From Planctomycetaceae bacterium (lineage in GTDB: Bacteria > Planctomycetota > Planctomycetia > Pirellulales > Pirellulaceae): a stretch of DNA of 64,000 nucleotides. Below are positions 1-9,698 of this stretch, in pieces; position 1 is the stretch's first letter; each line of letters opens with the position of its first letter. Location of the stretch: the NCBI GenBank assembly GCA_020638995.1, contig JACKHM010000003.1, positions 1,178,001-1,242,000 of the forward strand, in the 5' to 3' direction. The notes under the pieces were generated by a model. The model did no database searches and was not told the origin of the DNA. It saw nothing but the letters and a program-made list of their open reading frames with translations. Both the position numbers and the translations under genes were made by a program.

Positions 1-1298
1 GAGCGGAGCAACGAGGTGGCTGAAGCGTCGTCGCAAGCATGCCCGGACTGTGGTCAATCGACGACGCATTCGGAGCTGCATCACCGTCAGTTGGAAAGCA
101 CACGCGGCGAGATTGAATACTTCGAGCCGGCTTACCATTGCCCGTCGTGTCGGCGGGCTTTTTTTCCCGGTAGCGCGATCGATCGGCTTGTCCGCGCGAG
201 CCACGGTGACCCCGAAGCTGATGGAGAAGATCGTGTGGGCGGGGAGCAACCTCAGCAGCTACGCGATGGCCGAGGAGGAGGTGCAACAACTGGCTGAGCG
301 GCAGGTCACGGCGACACGCATTCGCCGCCTGGTGAACACGGTGGGCGAGGCTCGCGTGGCCGAGCGAGATGCGGCGGTCGCAGAACTGCAAGTGTTGGAC
401 TTACCCGCGCGTCGAACGGTTGATCTTGCTTGTGCTGACGCGTCGGCGGCTGATGTCAGCGCCTACATGATGGACGGTGGCCGGTATCAGCGGCGCGATC
501 ACTTCGCGGCGAGTGGCGATCAGCCGACAGGCAACCAGGGCGTTGCTGCGCGACGGGCTGCCTGCCTGCGACCTGCGGGAGTACGAACCGCCGCGCATCG
601 AACAACGCGATGTGGTCGCCAGCAGCCGCGCGGCGAGCGACTTCGGCTGGCTGCTGGAAGAACGAGCTCGCCGTTTGAAGTTGCATACCGGCGCGCGACA
701 AGCCTTCGTCGCCGACGGCGCGAAAACGAACTGGCGCATCTGGCGGACACACTTCCCTCAAGCGACACCGATCGCCGACTTGCTGCACGCGTTGTCGTAT
801 GCCTGGAGCGCGGCGGCGATCGAAGTCGGGGCAGCCACGTATCAGAAATGGGCCCAACTCATCTGGCAGGGCGACGTGGCGGAAGTCATCGAACATCTCG
901 CCACCCTGCAGCATGTGCATGGCCCCGCACCTGCCGATGTGACTTCCAATCCGCGACATCACGTCGATCGAGCGTTGACCTACTTCCGTAACAATGCCGC
1001 TCACATGCACTACCCCGACTGCCGCCGCCAAGGGCTTCCACTCACCAGCGCTCACGTGGAATCGACCGTGAAGCAGATCAACCGCCGCGTCAAAGGCACG
1101 GAGAAATTCTGGGAACGCCACTGCAGCGAAGCCATCCTACAACTCTGCGCCGACTACCTCAGCGACAGCCCCCCTGACCCAGTTTTGGCCTCACTACCAT
1201 ACCATCCAAGCCAGCTCCAACGCCTACAAGCCCCCTCCAAAAACAATGCAAACCTGGTAACGCACTCTCGTATGGCGGCGACGCCATTTGTAGCGTAG
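1..1298 (+). pseudogene. ISKra4-like transposase, frameshifted, 5' end outside window
   Basis: This is a DDE-type transposase broken across three plus frames. The first frame is open from the window edge and carries a Cys-rich N-terminal part (CPDCGQ, then YHCPSCRRAFFP near 135-175). Around 185-205 the coding sense moves to the second frame (EKIVWAGSNLSSYAMAEEEV, later YMMDGGRY near 466-486). Between about 500 and 560 it moves to the third frame, which runs to 1298 with the conserved C-terminal block HVESTVKQINRRVKGTEKFW near 1050-1110. Each shift is in the +1 sense, so two independent small indels are likely, although programmed shifting cannot be excluded from one copy. The ISKra4 assignment is from recall of the MDGGR and VKQxNRRVKGTEKFW motifs. 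The last about 75 bases overlap the end of the opposite-strand transposase, which suggests one element inserted into or beside the other. Confidence 0.75.
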
Positions 1299-2498
1299 CT
1301 TCTCCAGGTAGCGAAGCACTCGGTTGCAACGCTCGACATGATTGTTCGTGCGAACTGTGCTGCGGATCGACGCGGGGCGGTCGAGATAGGTCAGCAGCTT
1401 CAGCATGTTCGCCTTGCTGAGAACCTCCAGGGCTTTGCGGAGATGTGCGTTGTTCAAATAAGCTTGCATGCGTCGCCAGATTTTCCAGGCTTGATCCTGG
1501 CTGCGGCGGACGGCAAACAGTTCCTGCAAATCGTCGACGAACGAGTGGAGTGTATCGAGTTTTGGCAAAAGACTGAGCAACTCATTCAACGTCGATCGAT
1601 CGATCGTCGGCTTGGAGGTTGGACTTCTTGGTTACCATCAGATGGCGGCGGCGGAAGAGCTTGTCGGCTTGAGCTTTCTGCTCTTTCAATTTCTGGACTC
1701 GAGCTTGCGTGCGTTGGCTGGGTCGGCCTTTGCCTTCCTTGATGCGTTTGGGCTTGAGTTCCCGTCGGACTTCGCGAGCCGCATCGAGCACTAGAGCGGT
1801 GATGTCCGAGATCACGTGAAACACGCACAGCTGATGCTTGGCTTCTGGCCAGACTTCGGCGATGGTTTTGGGGTACAACGGCGAACGGTCGGAGATGACC
1901 GTTTCAGGCGAAAACCCGTGGCTTTTCAGGTTCAGCAGAAACCTTCGCATGTGTGCGGCGTCATTCGACGAGACCAACGCGATGGCGATCGGATTGTCGG
2001 AGATCGGGTCGCTGGCCAGCAGAACTACCCGGTGTCCCAGATGAATCTCGTCGACACAAAGCGTGCCGGAGAACTCGCGGAGCAATTGGTCTCGGAAGTC
2101 GGCACCGTCAACCTTCCGAATCGCATATTCCAAGCAGTCGTAGACAAAGCCGGTTGACAACTTCAGCAAGAAGTCACGCTGTAAGGCTTGTTGCACGGCG
2201 GTTGCGTTGAGTTTGTCGATCAAGATGCGATCGATGACGGCCTGCCGCATCTGGTTGTCGTACTTGGCTTTGGGTTCGATATCCTCAGGGTGAGTGCGAA
2301 ATGTTTTGCAGCACTCGCACTTGGCGACGTACTCGCCATAGTGAACCTCTCTCCAAAGTGGCTGCCTGAACGCGAGCGAGCGAATCCGCCGAACTCGAAT
2401 CCGCTCTCGTCGTCCGAGCTTGCCGCATCGTGGGCACGGAGCCTTTCGACGGTGGCAAGTTTCCTTTACAGTCTTGGCGGATACTTATTAGCATCCAT
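1224..2498 (-). pseudogene. DDE transposase remnant, at least two frameshifts
   Basis: A full-length but disrupted transposase of about 420 residues on the minus strand. The start is probably ATG at 2498 (MDANKYPPRL), preceded by AAAGGA. Near 2467 that frame hits TAA, while another frame continues with a zinc-finger-like part (CHRRKAPCPRCGK, then CECCKTFRTHPEDIEPKAKY). The core holds CVDEIHLGHRVVLLASD, supplying the first acidic residue, and TVISDRSPLYPK, supplying the second. A second shift near 1590 lies on a CGAT tandem run and separates the last part, NNHVERCNRVLRYLEKLRYKWRRR, which supplies the glutamate. The family is not certain; it is a DDE enzyme with an N-terminal zinc finger, ISL3-like in plan. 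I found no terminal inverted repeats by eye. The gene is probably inactive. Confidence 0.72.
1592..1606. repeat. CGAT tandem run at a transposase frameshift
   Basis: The sequence TCGATCGATCGATCG is a run of the tetranucleotide CGAT. It sits exactly where the minus-strand transposase changes frame, so gain or loss of one 4-base unit by slippage is a simple explanation of that frameshift. Confidence 0.6.
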
Positions 2499-2688
2499 GC
2501 CTAATTCCTTTGTTTTGAGTCCTCAGAAAACCCAAATAAAGGCAATCAGGCTTTTTCGTGTCTATGCCAGTTCAAACGCACAGGCGATCACCGAGAAGTG
2601 TCTGATTTTCCGTTTTTTTGAGGCGCACGGCAGATGCGGCGTGCCTCTCCTTGAACGCAAATACGTCGATAACTGACGCGGCCCAACG

Positions 2689-4833
2689 CTATCGCAACTT
2701 TTTTGCAATCCAATCGTGGATATTGCGACCAAGGACGTGGCCGATCGTGTCTTGGCGTGAGCGGATGGCGATCGTACACAGTTGTCCAGCACAAAACGTC
2801 TCGCTCTCGGCGATGGGGAGCGAGACATGTCCCACAAACCTTGGTTCTAGCAAGCGAATTCCATCGGGAGAATTCTGAGTGTGGTCTGTGCGTACGGGCA
2901 GCGGCCCTCCGTGCGTTGAACAAAGCGCAGGGTGCGTGGGGCGATCCGTAGCTCGCGGGGTGATTGATGTCAAATCGGCATACAAAACACCAGATGATCC
3001 GCGAACAGCCACACGTTCGCCAATCCTGGCTTGAAACGCCTGAAGGTCGTCTTGGTGGATGGAAAGCTGAATCTCTTTTTCCTCTTCTTTGCCAATCCGA
3101 CACAGTTCGTCGCCTTCCCGCAAATAGGAGTCAAGCAGTAGTGGCAACGTACGACCAACGACCTGCCCCGTCGCAGGCGCTCGCACAACTAGTCCGTCGA
3201 CCTGCTTGGATTTCGCCTCATATTGTGCAGTGAGCGCAACGAGTTTGTCCTGCTCAGCTTGATAAGCCGCCATCTCACCCCGTTGTCGCCGTAGCCGACT
3301 TCTCAGATCAGACTCTTTGATCGCCAATTCGACCAATCGCAGTTCGTCGAGCAGCATCACGTTGTCGAGCTTTGCAATGGCGTCACCGGTCCGGACAAAA
3401 TCACCGGGCGCGACGAGGATTTCGCGCACAAAGCCGGGACTATCGCTGCGTACGACGGTGATCGGCTTGTACTCGACGATCCCCGGAGAGCGTCTTGGTA
3501 GCGGTGACGGCGTGTAGACGAGCAGCACTGTTGTCGCCCCGGCGGCTCCCGCCGTCAAAAGACACAGACGCCGTAGTTGCGGCCAGTTTTCTCGTCGGAG
3601 CAAACGTGCCGCGAATCTAGCCCCGGGCGCGAGGAACCAGGAGATTGCGGCGGTCGCAGCCAACACGATTCCCGCTCCGTGAAATAAAACACTGGCGGCG
3701 CAGATTAGGGATACACAAACCGAGGTTCGCCAGAACCAGGCGACAATTCCGTACGCCTTTACGATTCGCGATCCCGTCAAATTGCTCGGGACTGCGTCAT
3801 CCGAGACCTCTTCACCCAATGCCCAACGACGAAACAATCGCGTCGTATAATCTTGTCCGCGTGAGTAAAGATTAGGAATCTCCAGCCAGTCCGCAAGCAT
3901 ATAGTAACCGTCGAATCGCATCAACGGATTGGCGTTGAACAACATCGTTGTCGCTGTGGCCATGACGATGACATTGACGCACAGCTGGTTAAAAATACCG
4001 GCAGATGTGTGGCTCCAAATTAGCACGGCGATCGAACCAATGATCGCTTCGACGTACATACCGGCAGCCGCGATGTGAATACGTGCCCACTTCGACCGAA
4101 GTCGCCACGACGAGGTTACATCAACGTAAGGAATTGGCGCAAACAGCAAAAATGCGATTCCCGCTTCTCGAACATAACCGCCATGGTACTTGCAGGCCAA
4201 ACCGTGTCCGAGTTCGTGTGCGATTTTCAATACGACCCAACATACGAACAAATAGAACCCTTGCTCGATCGCAAAAATCTCACCGGCCGACGTCGTGAAT
4301 CGTGACCAATCTGTGATGAGATGCGCGGCAGCCACGAATGCCAACAATGCGGCCACCGCGGCCAGCATCTTCGAATTGATCCACGCGGTCCAGGGTAGCA
4401 TCCGTTCCAGGAACCGATCGGGTGCAAGTAGCGGCACACGAATGAAGATGGGATTGAAACGTGACCAGAGTGGAGCCACGGCGCGTACCACTGGACTGCC
4501 ACCTTGTCTGTCGATGATGCGAGCCAAACCTGTTTGTAGGAGCCATTTGCAAACCTGCAGTGCGGCTCGCCCGTTGTCGCACGACTCGCCACTGATGACC
4601 GAGGCGTCGGCCTGCATCGTGGCGACGACTTCGGCGAGGCTTTTTACACCATCGAGTGCAGATGCCACGGCGTACTCGGCGGCACCCAACCGATAACACT
4701 TGCCTGTTAGTCGGTCCTCGACAACGTACAACCGCTGGCCACCGGAGGTTTGCGGCACGAAGGACAGGTCGTCACGGAGCCGCAGAACAACTTGGCTCAA
4801 ATCCGGCGTCGCACTTGCTTGATCGTTAGTCAT
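2689..4833 (-). CDS. PqqD-like / M50 metalloprotease / HlyD fusion membrane protein
   Basis: A 714-residue protein with three parts. Residues 10-110 look like a PqqD-type winged-helix domain (DLSQVVLRLRDDL, RLGAAEYAVASALDG). Residues 150-440 hold several membrane spans with a site-2-protease zinc site, HELGH at 206-210, and the distal M50 motif NPLMRFDGY at 302-310, whose Asp is the expected third ligand. Residues 450-700 are a HlyD/biotinyl-lipoyl type adaptor (SPGFVREILVAPGDFVRTGD, then a helical hairpin, then RAPATGQVV). It follows the GAF-like/HlyD gene by 36 bases, so it is the last gene of a five-gene minus-strand set. The zinc ligands are intact, so it should be able to act as a peptidase. 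Its target is unknown; the giant protein encoded divergently is the obvious candidate. This fusion is often named only as an efflux adaptor. Confidence 0.82.
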   Translation of the reverse strand: MTNDQASATPDLSQVVLRLRDDLSFVPQTSGGQRLYVVEDRLTGKCYRLGAAEYAVASALDGVKSLAEVVATMQADASVISGESCDNGRAALQVCKWLLQTGLARIIDRQGGSPVVRAVAPLWSRFNPIFIRVPLLAPDRFLERMLPWTAWINSKMLAAVAALLAFVAAAHLITDWSRFTTSAGEIFAIEQGFYLFVCWVVLKIAHELGHGLACKYHGGYVREAGIAFLLFAPIPYVDVTSSWRLRSKWARIHIAAAGMYVEAIIGSIAVLIWSHTSAGIFNQLCVNVIVMATATTMLFNANPLMRFDGYYMLADWLEIPNLYSRGQDYTTRLFRRWALGEEVSDDAVPSNLTGSRIVKAYGIVAWFWRTSVCVSLICAASVLFHGAGIVLAATAAISWFLAPGARFAARLLRRENWPQLRRLCLLTAGAAGATTVLLVYTPSPLPRRSPGIVEYKPITVVRSDSPGFVREILVAPGDFVRTGDAIAKLDNVMLLDELRLVELAIKESDLRSRLRRQRGEMAAYQAEQDKLVALTAQYEAKSKQVDGLVVRAPATGQVVGRTLPLLLDSYLREGDELCRIGKEEEKEIQLSIHQDDLQAFQARIGERVAVRGSSGVLYADLTSITPRATDRPTHPALCSTHGGPLPVRTDHTQNSPDGIRLLEPRFVGHVSLPIAESETFCAGQLCTIAIRSRQDTIGHVLGRNIHDWIAKKLR

Positions 4834-4869
4834 TGGTTACTTGCCATTGGCGGGCATCGATCCCCGTGG

Positions 4870-6324
4870 CTACCATCCCATTCGTTGCATCAAAGCGTTC
4901 GCGGAACGATGAAACAAAATCCAGCCGACCGATCGTTTGTCCGTTTCGATCTTTGCCCGACCACTCATGCCAGGACTTAGTCGATTGTCGGAGTTATCCA
5001 GCAGCACTTCGGCAATGAAAACTGTCGACTGTGCGAGCAGCTCAGCTCGCGGGTGGACTTTGATTAACTCGCCCGACCAGCTTTGTCCGGGAAACGCGTC
5101 GAAACGAAGATCGACGGTCATCCCCTTGCGGACATGTCCCACTTCGTCTTGCGGAACAGCAACTTCGGCGATCATGCGGTCCAATGGTGCGATCTCGAAA
5201 AGTGTTTGCCCCGTCTGAAGCGGTGCGCCCTCTGTCCGTCGCAGATCTCCGCTCACGACGACTCCGTCCATCGGACATTGAATGCTCAGATGTTGAAGTC
5301 GATGATTGATGGCCTCGATCTTCGTTTCGAGTTGCGCAACCTCGAGCGCCGCGAGTTGCGCGGTGGCCGCCTCGCGAGTCGCCAGTGCCGCCACGCGTTT
5401 CTTTTGCGATGCTCCAAGCTCTGCTTCCAGCCCAGTCAACTCGAGTTGCAACTCCCGCGCGTCCATGACGGCCAGAACCTCTCCCTGTTGGACGATCTGT
5501 CCAGGTTCGACGAAGGACTTGTGCAAGGTTCCGTCAAATGGAGTGGCAACGTACCGTCGAATGACAGGCTCTACTGTGACGTCACACTTGACTTTGAAAG
5601 GAGTCGGAAACAACAGTAGCGATCCGGCAAGGACCGTGCATGCGATCGCCAATCGAGAACGCATCTGCCGGACTCGTCTCCTCCACGCCGCGTGTAGCTT
5701 CCCAATTCTCCCGCCGCGGGTACGACGTAGCAAATCAAGGCAATTGGCGATGGGCTTCTGACAGATTTCTAACGCCGTCGATCGCAACAGCTGCGAGTGC
5801 CAATCGCGGTCACCACAAAGCAGGACGGCCCCGACGGGCTCGCCAGCAAGATTTCGTAGTGGAAGACCGATCAGGGCATCTGTCGATGCAAGTCGAGTCA
5901 AACGCTGAAAGATTGGAGCATTTTCGGAACTAGCGGATGTCCAAGTTGCGATCTCTTGCTGAGCCAAGGTTTCGTCGAGTGCCGCCTCGAAGGCGAGCAA
6001 CAACTCGGAACGTCGATCGACGTTTGATGCGTCGGAGACCGCGGAAACCTTGACGCTGCCCGTCGCGTCTGACAACCCAACGACGACGCGGCAGGCACCA
6101 CTCCACGTCGCGAGCCGCGAACTCAGATGCTGCAGACCTGTGTCGAACTCCTTGGCAGCTTGAACTTCGGCCAGCAGGTTCAACAGACCGTTCGCATCGC
6201 GAGCTTCGTACGGATCGAATGCGGCGCTGGCAAAAAGCTCGGTTGGCGCTCGATCAATCGGCTCCAACCGCTGATGAAGCGGTTGAGGTGCTGACTTCGT
6301 GCGACGCGGGACGATTTTTTCCAT
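4870..6324 (-). CDS. HlyD-family adaptor with N-terminal GAF-like domain
   Basis: A 484-residue inner-membrane adaptor. Residues about 40-215 form a soluble cytoplasmic part that reads as GAF-like (GLQHLSSRLATWSGACRVVVG ending, later ALIGLPLRNLAGEPVGAVLLCGD). One membrane span follows near 228-248 (IACTVLAGSLLLFPTPF). The rest is periplasmic HlyD: lipoyl-like half (TPFDGTLHKSFVEPGQIVQQGE), a coiled hairpin with repeated Ala/Glu heptads near 310-350, then the second lipoyl half (IQCPMDGVVVSGDL) and a beta-barrel part (GHVRKGMTVDLRFD). Acidic starts downstream of the TolC and small HlyD genes with 49- and 36-base gaps make it part of one transcription unit. The GAF call is by fold pattern and is less certain than the HlyD call. 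A cytosolic sensory module on an adaptor would let export respond to a ligand or partner. Confidence 0.78.
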   Translation of the reverse strand: MEKIVPRRTKSAPQPLHQRLEPIDRAPTELFASAAFDPYEARDANGLLNLLAEVQAAKEFDTGLQHLSSRLATWSGACRVVVGLSDATGSVKVSAVSDASNVDRRSELLLAFEAALDETLAQQEIATWTSASSENAPIFQRLTRLASTDALIGLPLRNLAGEPVGAVLLCGDRDWHSQLLRSTALEICQKPIANCLDLLRRTRGGRIGKLHAAWRRRVRQMRSRLAIACTVLAGSLLLFPTPFKVKCDVTVEPVIRRYVATPFDGTLHKSFVEPGQIVQQGEVLAVMDARELQLELTGLEAELGASQKKRVAALATREAATAQLAALEVAQLETKIEAINHRLQHLSIQCPMDGVVVSGDLRRTEGAPLQTGQTLFEIAPLDRMIAEVAVPQDEVGHVRKGMTVDLRFDAFPGQSWSGELIKVHPRAELLAQSTVFIAEVLLDNSDNRLSPGMSGRAKIETDKRSVGWILFHRSANALMQRMGW

Positions 6325-6373
6325 TCGAGTATGGCCTAGCCTATCGAAAAATGGAGACTCACAATCAAAGCTC

Positions 6374-7186
6374 CTATTTCAGATCCATGGTGCAGCGTTC
6401 ACCGCTGCGATACTTTCCGTCGCGATTCTCAATCCGAATTCGTACGGGCACCGTGCCGCTCTCAGCGTCGGTCAACTCCGATATATGCTCTACCACTCCG
6501 GCCGCTGCCATGCCGGCATCGGTAAAGGCGACGGTCACTTGCATACCAATTTGCACTTTGGCCGACTGGTCGCGATTCATCAAAAACGTCGCGCGAAGGG
6601 GATTCAGCTGTACGAGCGTCACGACCTCCGGGTCAACTGGCGAGACGTACTCGCCCACGTTCTTCGTTAGCGTCGTGACGATTCCGGCAACAGGTGCGGT
6701 GATCGTGCGACGATCTAACTGAACGGCGATCTTTTTGTACTCCAATTTCTTCAGTGCAATATCTTCCTCGATTGACAACAGCCGCCCCAAAGCGACTTCG
6801 ACATCGGCCCGGGCTCGATCAACTTCCTGTTGATACGCTTGACCGGCCTGCCGCAATTCCGTGAGTTTGTTCAGCCGTCCTCGGTGCAACTCCACTTCAG
6901 CTCGCGTTGAATTCATGCGTCCGGTTGCATCCATTTGCTGTCTCGCGATCTCGAGCAGCATACGATGTACCTCGTCGTCGAGCACGGCGAGTTGCTGGCC
7001 CGCCGCGACCGCTTCTCCTTCTCTTACAAAGACTCGGGCCACGATGCCTGATTCAGCCGAGGCAACATGAATCGTGCGGAACGGTTCCGTGAAACCCTCC
7101 ACAACTTCTGCCCAGCTATGCGCCGCAATGCAGCACATAGTCAGGCTGATGGCAAATCGTTTTAGCCAGAAGAATTCGAGTTTCAT
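6374..7186 (-). CDS. Periplasmic HlyD/RND-type adaptor protein
   Basis: A 270-residue adaptor with an N-terminal signal (KRFAISLTMCCIAAHSWA, cleavage probably after residue 26). It has the usual plan: a first lipoyl half (ESGIVARVFVREGEAVAAGQ), a helical hairpin of about 80 residues, the second lipoyl half (RTITAPVAGIVTTLTKNVGE) and a beta-barrel domain (AKVQIGMQVTVAFTDAG). It lacks a C-terminal membrane-proximal extension, so it is shorter than typical RND adaptors. It lies 20 bases after the TolC gene and 49 bases before the GAF-like/HlyD gene. With two other HlyD-bearing proteins in the same unit, this may be the adaptor that contacts the outer-membrane tunnel, but the division of labour is inferred. 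Confidence 0.85.
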   Translation of the reverse strand: MKLEFFWLKRFAISLTMCCIAAHSWAEVVEGFTEPFRTIHVASAESGIVARVFVREGEAVAAGQQLAVLDDEVHRMLLEIARQQMDATGRMNSTRAEVELHRGRLNKLTELRQAGQAYQQEVDRARADVEVALGRLLSIEEDIALKKLEYKKIAVQLDRRTITAPVAGIVTTLTKNVGEYVSPVDPEVVTLVQLNPLRATFLMNRDQSAKVQIGMQVTVAFTDAGMAAAGVVEHISELTDAESGTVPVRIRIENRDGKYRSGERCTMDLK

Positions 7187-7206
7187 GGTTCGTTCCTCAA
7201 CCGTAG

Positions 7207-8991
7207 TTAGGGTGCGGTTCCGAAAGCTGGAGCCTCACCGACTGGAGCAGAGACCACTTCGCCAGCGGCTTCAAAAGATAAAGGTTGTCCGAAGTGCAAT
7301 AACGCTCCCGACGCACGCTGCAGGCTGAAATTCGCGATCGTATACGCGACTTGGGACCGCACGTATGCGGCTTCCGCTTCGGTTTGACGATCCTGTGCGT
7401 CGAGCAATTCCTCAAGGACAAAGCTAACGGCTCGATCTTCACCGGGCAAAAGTCGCCAGCGATCAAATAGATACTTCAGCTCTTCGTCGGTCGCCAACAT
7501 CGACTCATAGCGACCCTGTAGTTCCTGATAAGTCGCCTCCACTTCGTTGACGGCAACTTCGACTTCGAGCGAAACCTGGCTGAGCACTGCGTTTAACTCG
7601 TGCATCAGTTGCGAAACTTGTGCCTCGCGACGGCGATACTCCGCCTGAGCCGCTCGATTTCCAATCGGCACTTGAAAGATAATACCCGCACTGTAGCTCG
7701 GGGCACCGTTTGCGAACTGGTTACCAATCGAATTCGCCACGTCATAGCTACCTTGTAGGCCCGCGACGTAAGTTTCCAGCACCAGATCTAGCGTTGGAAG
7801 CAGCTCGTTTTTCGAGATGCCAAAACGAATCTGCGCTTCGCGAATCTCTTCCATGTGCTTGGCTACTTCGGGTCGATAGTGCAGGGCCGTTTGAAAGGCC
7901 GTATGCAAATCAATCGCGGCTCTCGTCGTTGCAGGAGCCTCCACCGGAGTCAGTTCGACGGCGGCACCATTTCTCCAGTAGGGGTTATTCGTCAGGGTTA
8001 CGATCCGCGCTTGCGCCGTTTGCGTTTCCAGCATCGCACGTTGAACGCCCGCTTTGCGGATCGCAACCGCAGCCTGCGCGCGGGCAATTTGGCTGCGCAA
8101 AGAATCGATTTGCTCGCGGCTCTTCAGCTCGATGAGAATCTTCTCTGCCTGGTCGTACGAGCGTTGGCGTTGTAAATACAACGCGCGGTGCAAATACAGG
8201 TCCCAGTAGGCCTGAATCACTGTATAGGCATGATCTTGCAGATCCCGGCTTAACTCATGTTCGGCAATGTTGGTCTGAATTTCCGCCAGAAGTATTCCAC
8301 TCTCGTTGTATTCTCGACCGGCTCGACGAAGCAACGGTTGATTCAGCCCGAGCATCATTCGAGTCTGAGCCTGCTGGCCGGGTACGAAAAAGATTGAATT
8401 CGTGTCTTGCAATCCGATGGCCTGCGACAACTCGATGGTTCCACCCAGATTCGTCTTCTTTCGGAAACCACCCTTGTTTTGCCAGTGATGATCACTGAAC
8501 CGATTAGGACCGCCCGTCGTCAGTGTATTCCCGACGGGGTTGCTCAAGTCATCCCATCTCGACTCTAGAAACACCGAAGGATCAAAATCCGCAATGGCCT
8601 TAAGCACGTTCTCTTGCTGAATCAACGGACCTTGGCTGATCGCAAGGACATGCTCGGATTGGGCGAGTGCTTGTGCGATCAATTCAGTAGCTGTAACTCC
8701 AACCGACTCGGCGGAAGGTCGCTGCGGTTCACCGACATGGTGTTCCCACCATCCGGATGCGTCGGCGAGCGGTACATTTGTTATGGGCTGGCCATGAATC
8801 GGGGCCTGCGTTGCAATTGCCTGTGCGACGGGCGGCAAGCGTGTAAAGCCGAAGTTGCCCTGACGAGTTTGATATTGCGACGGCGCCGAAGTTGGCGAGG
8901 GAAGACGGAGCATCGGCATCTGGGCTAACGTCGAACTGACGCCGCTCCAGACGAGAATCGTTACGATCGTTGCCTCCTGCACGAAACGCAT
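7207..8991 (-). CDS. TolC-family outer-membrane channel protein
   Basis: A 594-residue protein with an N-terminal signal (VQEATIVTILVWSGVSSTLAQ) and, after a low-complexity stretch of about 80 residues, two outer-membrane-efflux repeats made of long amphipathic helices (around 130-330 and 350-560). Recognisable pieces are GLNQPLLRRAG near residue 222, a helix rich in Gln/Arg/Glu (RQRSYDQAEKILIELKSRE), and the second repeat beginning FQTALHYRPEVAKHMEEI. It should form the outer-membrane and periplasmic tunnel for the adaptors encoded just downstream. It is the first gene of the adaptor group, with 311 bases between it and the response-regulator gene. No ATPase or RND pump accompanies it. Longer than E. 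coli TolC (about 490 residues) mostly because of the N-terminal linker. Confidence 0.85.
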   Translation of the reverse strand: MRFVQEATIVTILVWSGVSSTLAQMPMLRLPSPTSAPSQYQTRQGNFGFTRLPPVAQAIATQAPIHGQPITNVPLADASGWWEHHVGEPQRPSAESVGVTATELIAQALAQSEHVLAISQGPLIQQENVLKAIADFDPSVFLESRWDDLSNPVGNTLTTGGPNRFSDHHWQNKGGFRKKTNLGGTIELSQAIGLQDTNSIFFVPGQQAQTRMMLGLNQPLLRRAGREYNESGILLAEIQTNIAEHELSRDLQDHAYTVIQAYWDLYLHRALYLQRQRSYDQAEKILIELKSREQIDSLRSQIARAQAAVAIRKAGVQRAMLETQTAQARIVTLTNNPYWRNGAAVELTPVEAPATTRAAIDLHTAFQTALHYRPEVAKHMEEIREAQIRFGISKNELLPTLDLVLETYVAGLQGSYDVANSIGNQFANGAPSYSAGIIFQVPIGNRAAQAEYRRREAQVSQLMHELNAVLSQVSLEVEVAVNEVEATYQELQGRYESMLATDEELKYLFDRWRLLPGEDRAVSFVLEELLDAQDRQTEAEAAYVRSQVAYTIANFSLQRASGALLHFGQPLSFEAAGEVVSAPVGEAPAFGTAP

Positions 8992-9302
8992 GTGACTTCC
9001 GATTATTCCGTTTCTTCAGATCAAGCCGGACCATCCTGTCCTAAGCGCAACGATGCGCAGAGACCGGCTAAACCACTCTTCGGCTGGTCATACTTCCAAG
9101 CCAGCATCGAAGCAGGGAATTGGTGCCTTCATTCGCGAGGGCACGCTGCAAATCTGATATCGACCTTGCGCTCGGCATCAACGGCGAAATTGATACGACA
9201 CGACTGTGTGTCACAGGTATGGCAAAGTGATCGGACAAGTCCGGCCAGTGTTATTGCCTGGTGCGTCAGGAATCCAGCGGTTCGCCGCTGAACTCGTCCG
9301 TG
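8992..9302. other. Intergenic region between response regulator and TolC genes
   Basis: About 310 bases with no convincing gene. It should hold the promoter of the minus-strand TolC/adaptor group. The only clear structure is a hairpin with a TTCG loop at 9275-9290. A weaker dyad GACAC/GTGTC lies near 9198-9212. Confidence 0.5.
9275..9290 (-). terminator. UUCG/CGAA-loop hairpin downstream of response regulator
   Basis: CAGCGG, loop TTCG, CCGCTG is a perfect 6-bp stem with a stable tetraloop on the plus-strand reading. It starts 13 bases past the response-regulator stop on the minus strand. No T-run follows on that strand, so intrinsic termination is uncertain; it could instead protect the 3' end of the transcript. 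Confidence 0.4.
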
Positions 9303-9698
9303 CTACACCGTCGAAGCGGTCCGAGCGAGTCGGCTCGCGAGGATTTGATGCACACGACGCGATAATGCAGCCGGACTGAACGGTTTGCAAATGATTTCGC
9401 ACGCTCTCGTTTGTTCCGAGTCGTCCTGGTGCAACTCAAATCCCTTGGCCGTTAGCAGGATAACGGGCAGGTTCGCGATGGCTGGTGTGGCGCGAATCAT
9501 GCGTACCAGTTCAATCCCGTCGATCTTCGGCATCTGCACGTCGGAGACCAGGATATCCGGGCAATTGACTTGGATCTCTTCCCAAGCTTGTTCACCATTA
9601 CACGCCGAAATAACCTTACAACCGGTAGCTCGGATGGCTAGTTCGGCAACACGCCGAATGTGAGGTTCATCATCAACGACCAGGGCAGTCAGCGACAT
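9303..9698 (-). CDS. Single-domain response regulator (CheY-like)
   Basis: A 131-residue receiver domain with no output domain. The acidic pair is in VVDDEPHIRR (residues 8-11), the phospho-acceptor is Asp53 in LVSDVQMPKIDG, the conserved Thr is in ILLTAKGF, and the Lys is in CKPFSP near 108. AGGGA lies nine bases before the ATG. It is transcribed away from the giant DUF4347 gene and toward the TolC/adaptor genes. A natural partner is the hybrid histidine kinase encoded after the giant gene, which carries an Hpt domain able to pass phosphate to such a receiver. That partnership is inferred from location. Confidence 0.9.
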   Translation of the reverse strand: MSLTALVVDDEPHIRRVAELAIRATGCKVISACNGEQAWEEIQVNCPDILVSDVQMPKIDGIELVRMIRATPAIANLPVILLTAKGFELHQDDSEQTRACEIICKPFSPAALSRRVHQILASRLARTASTV

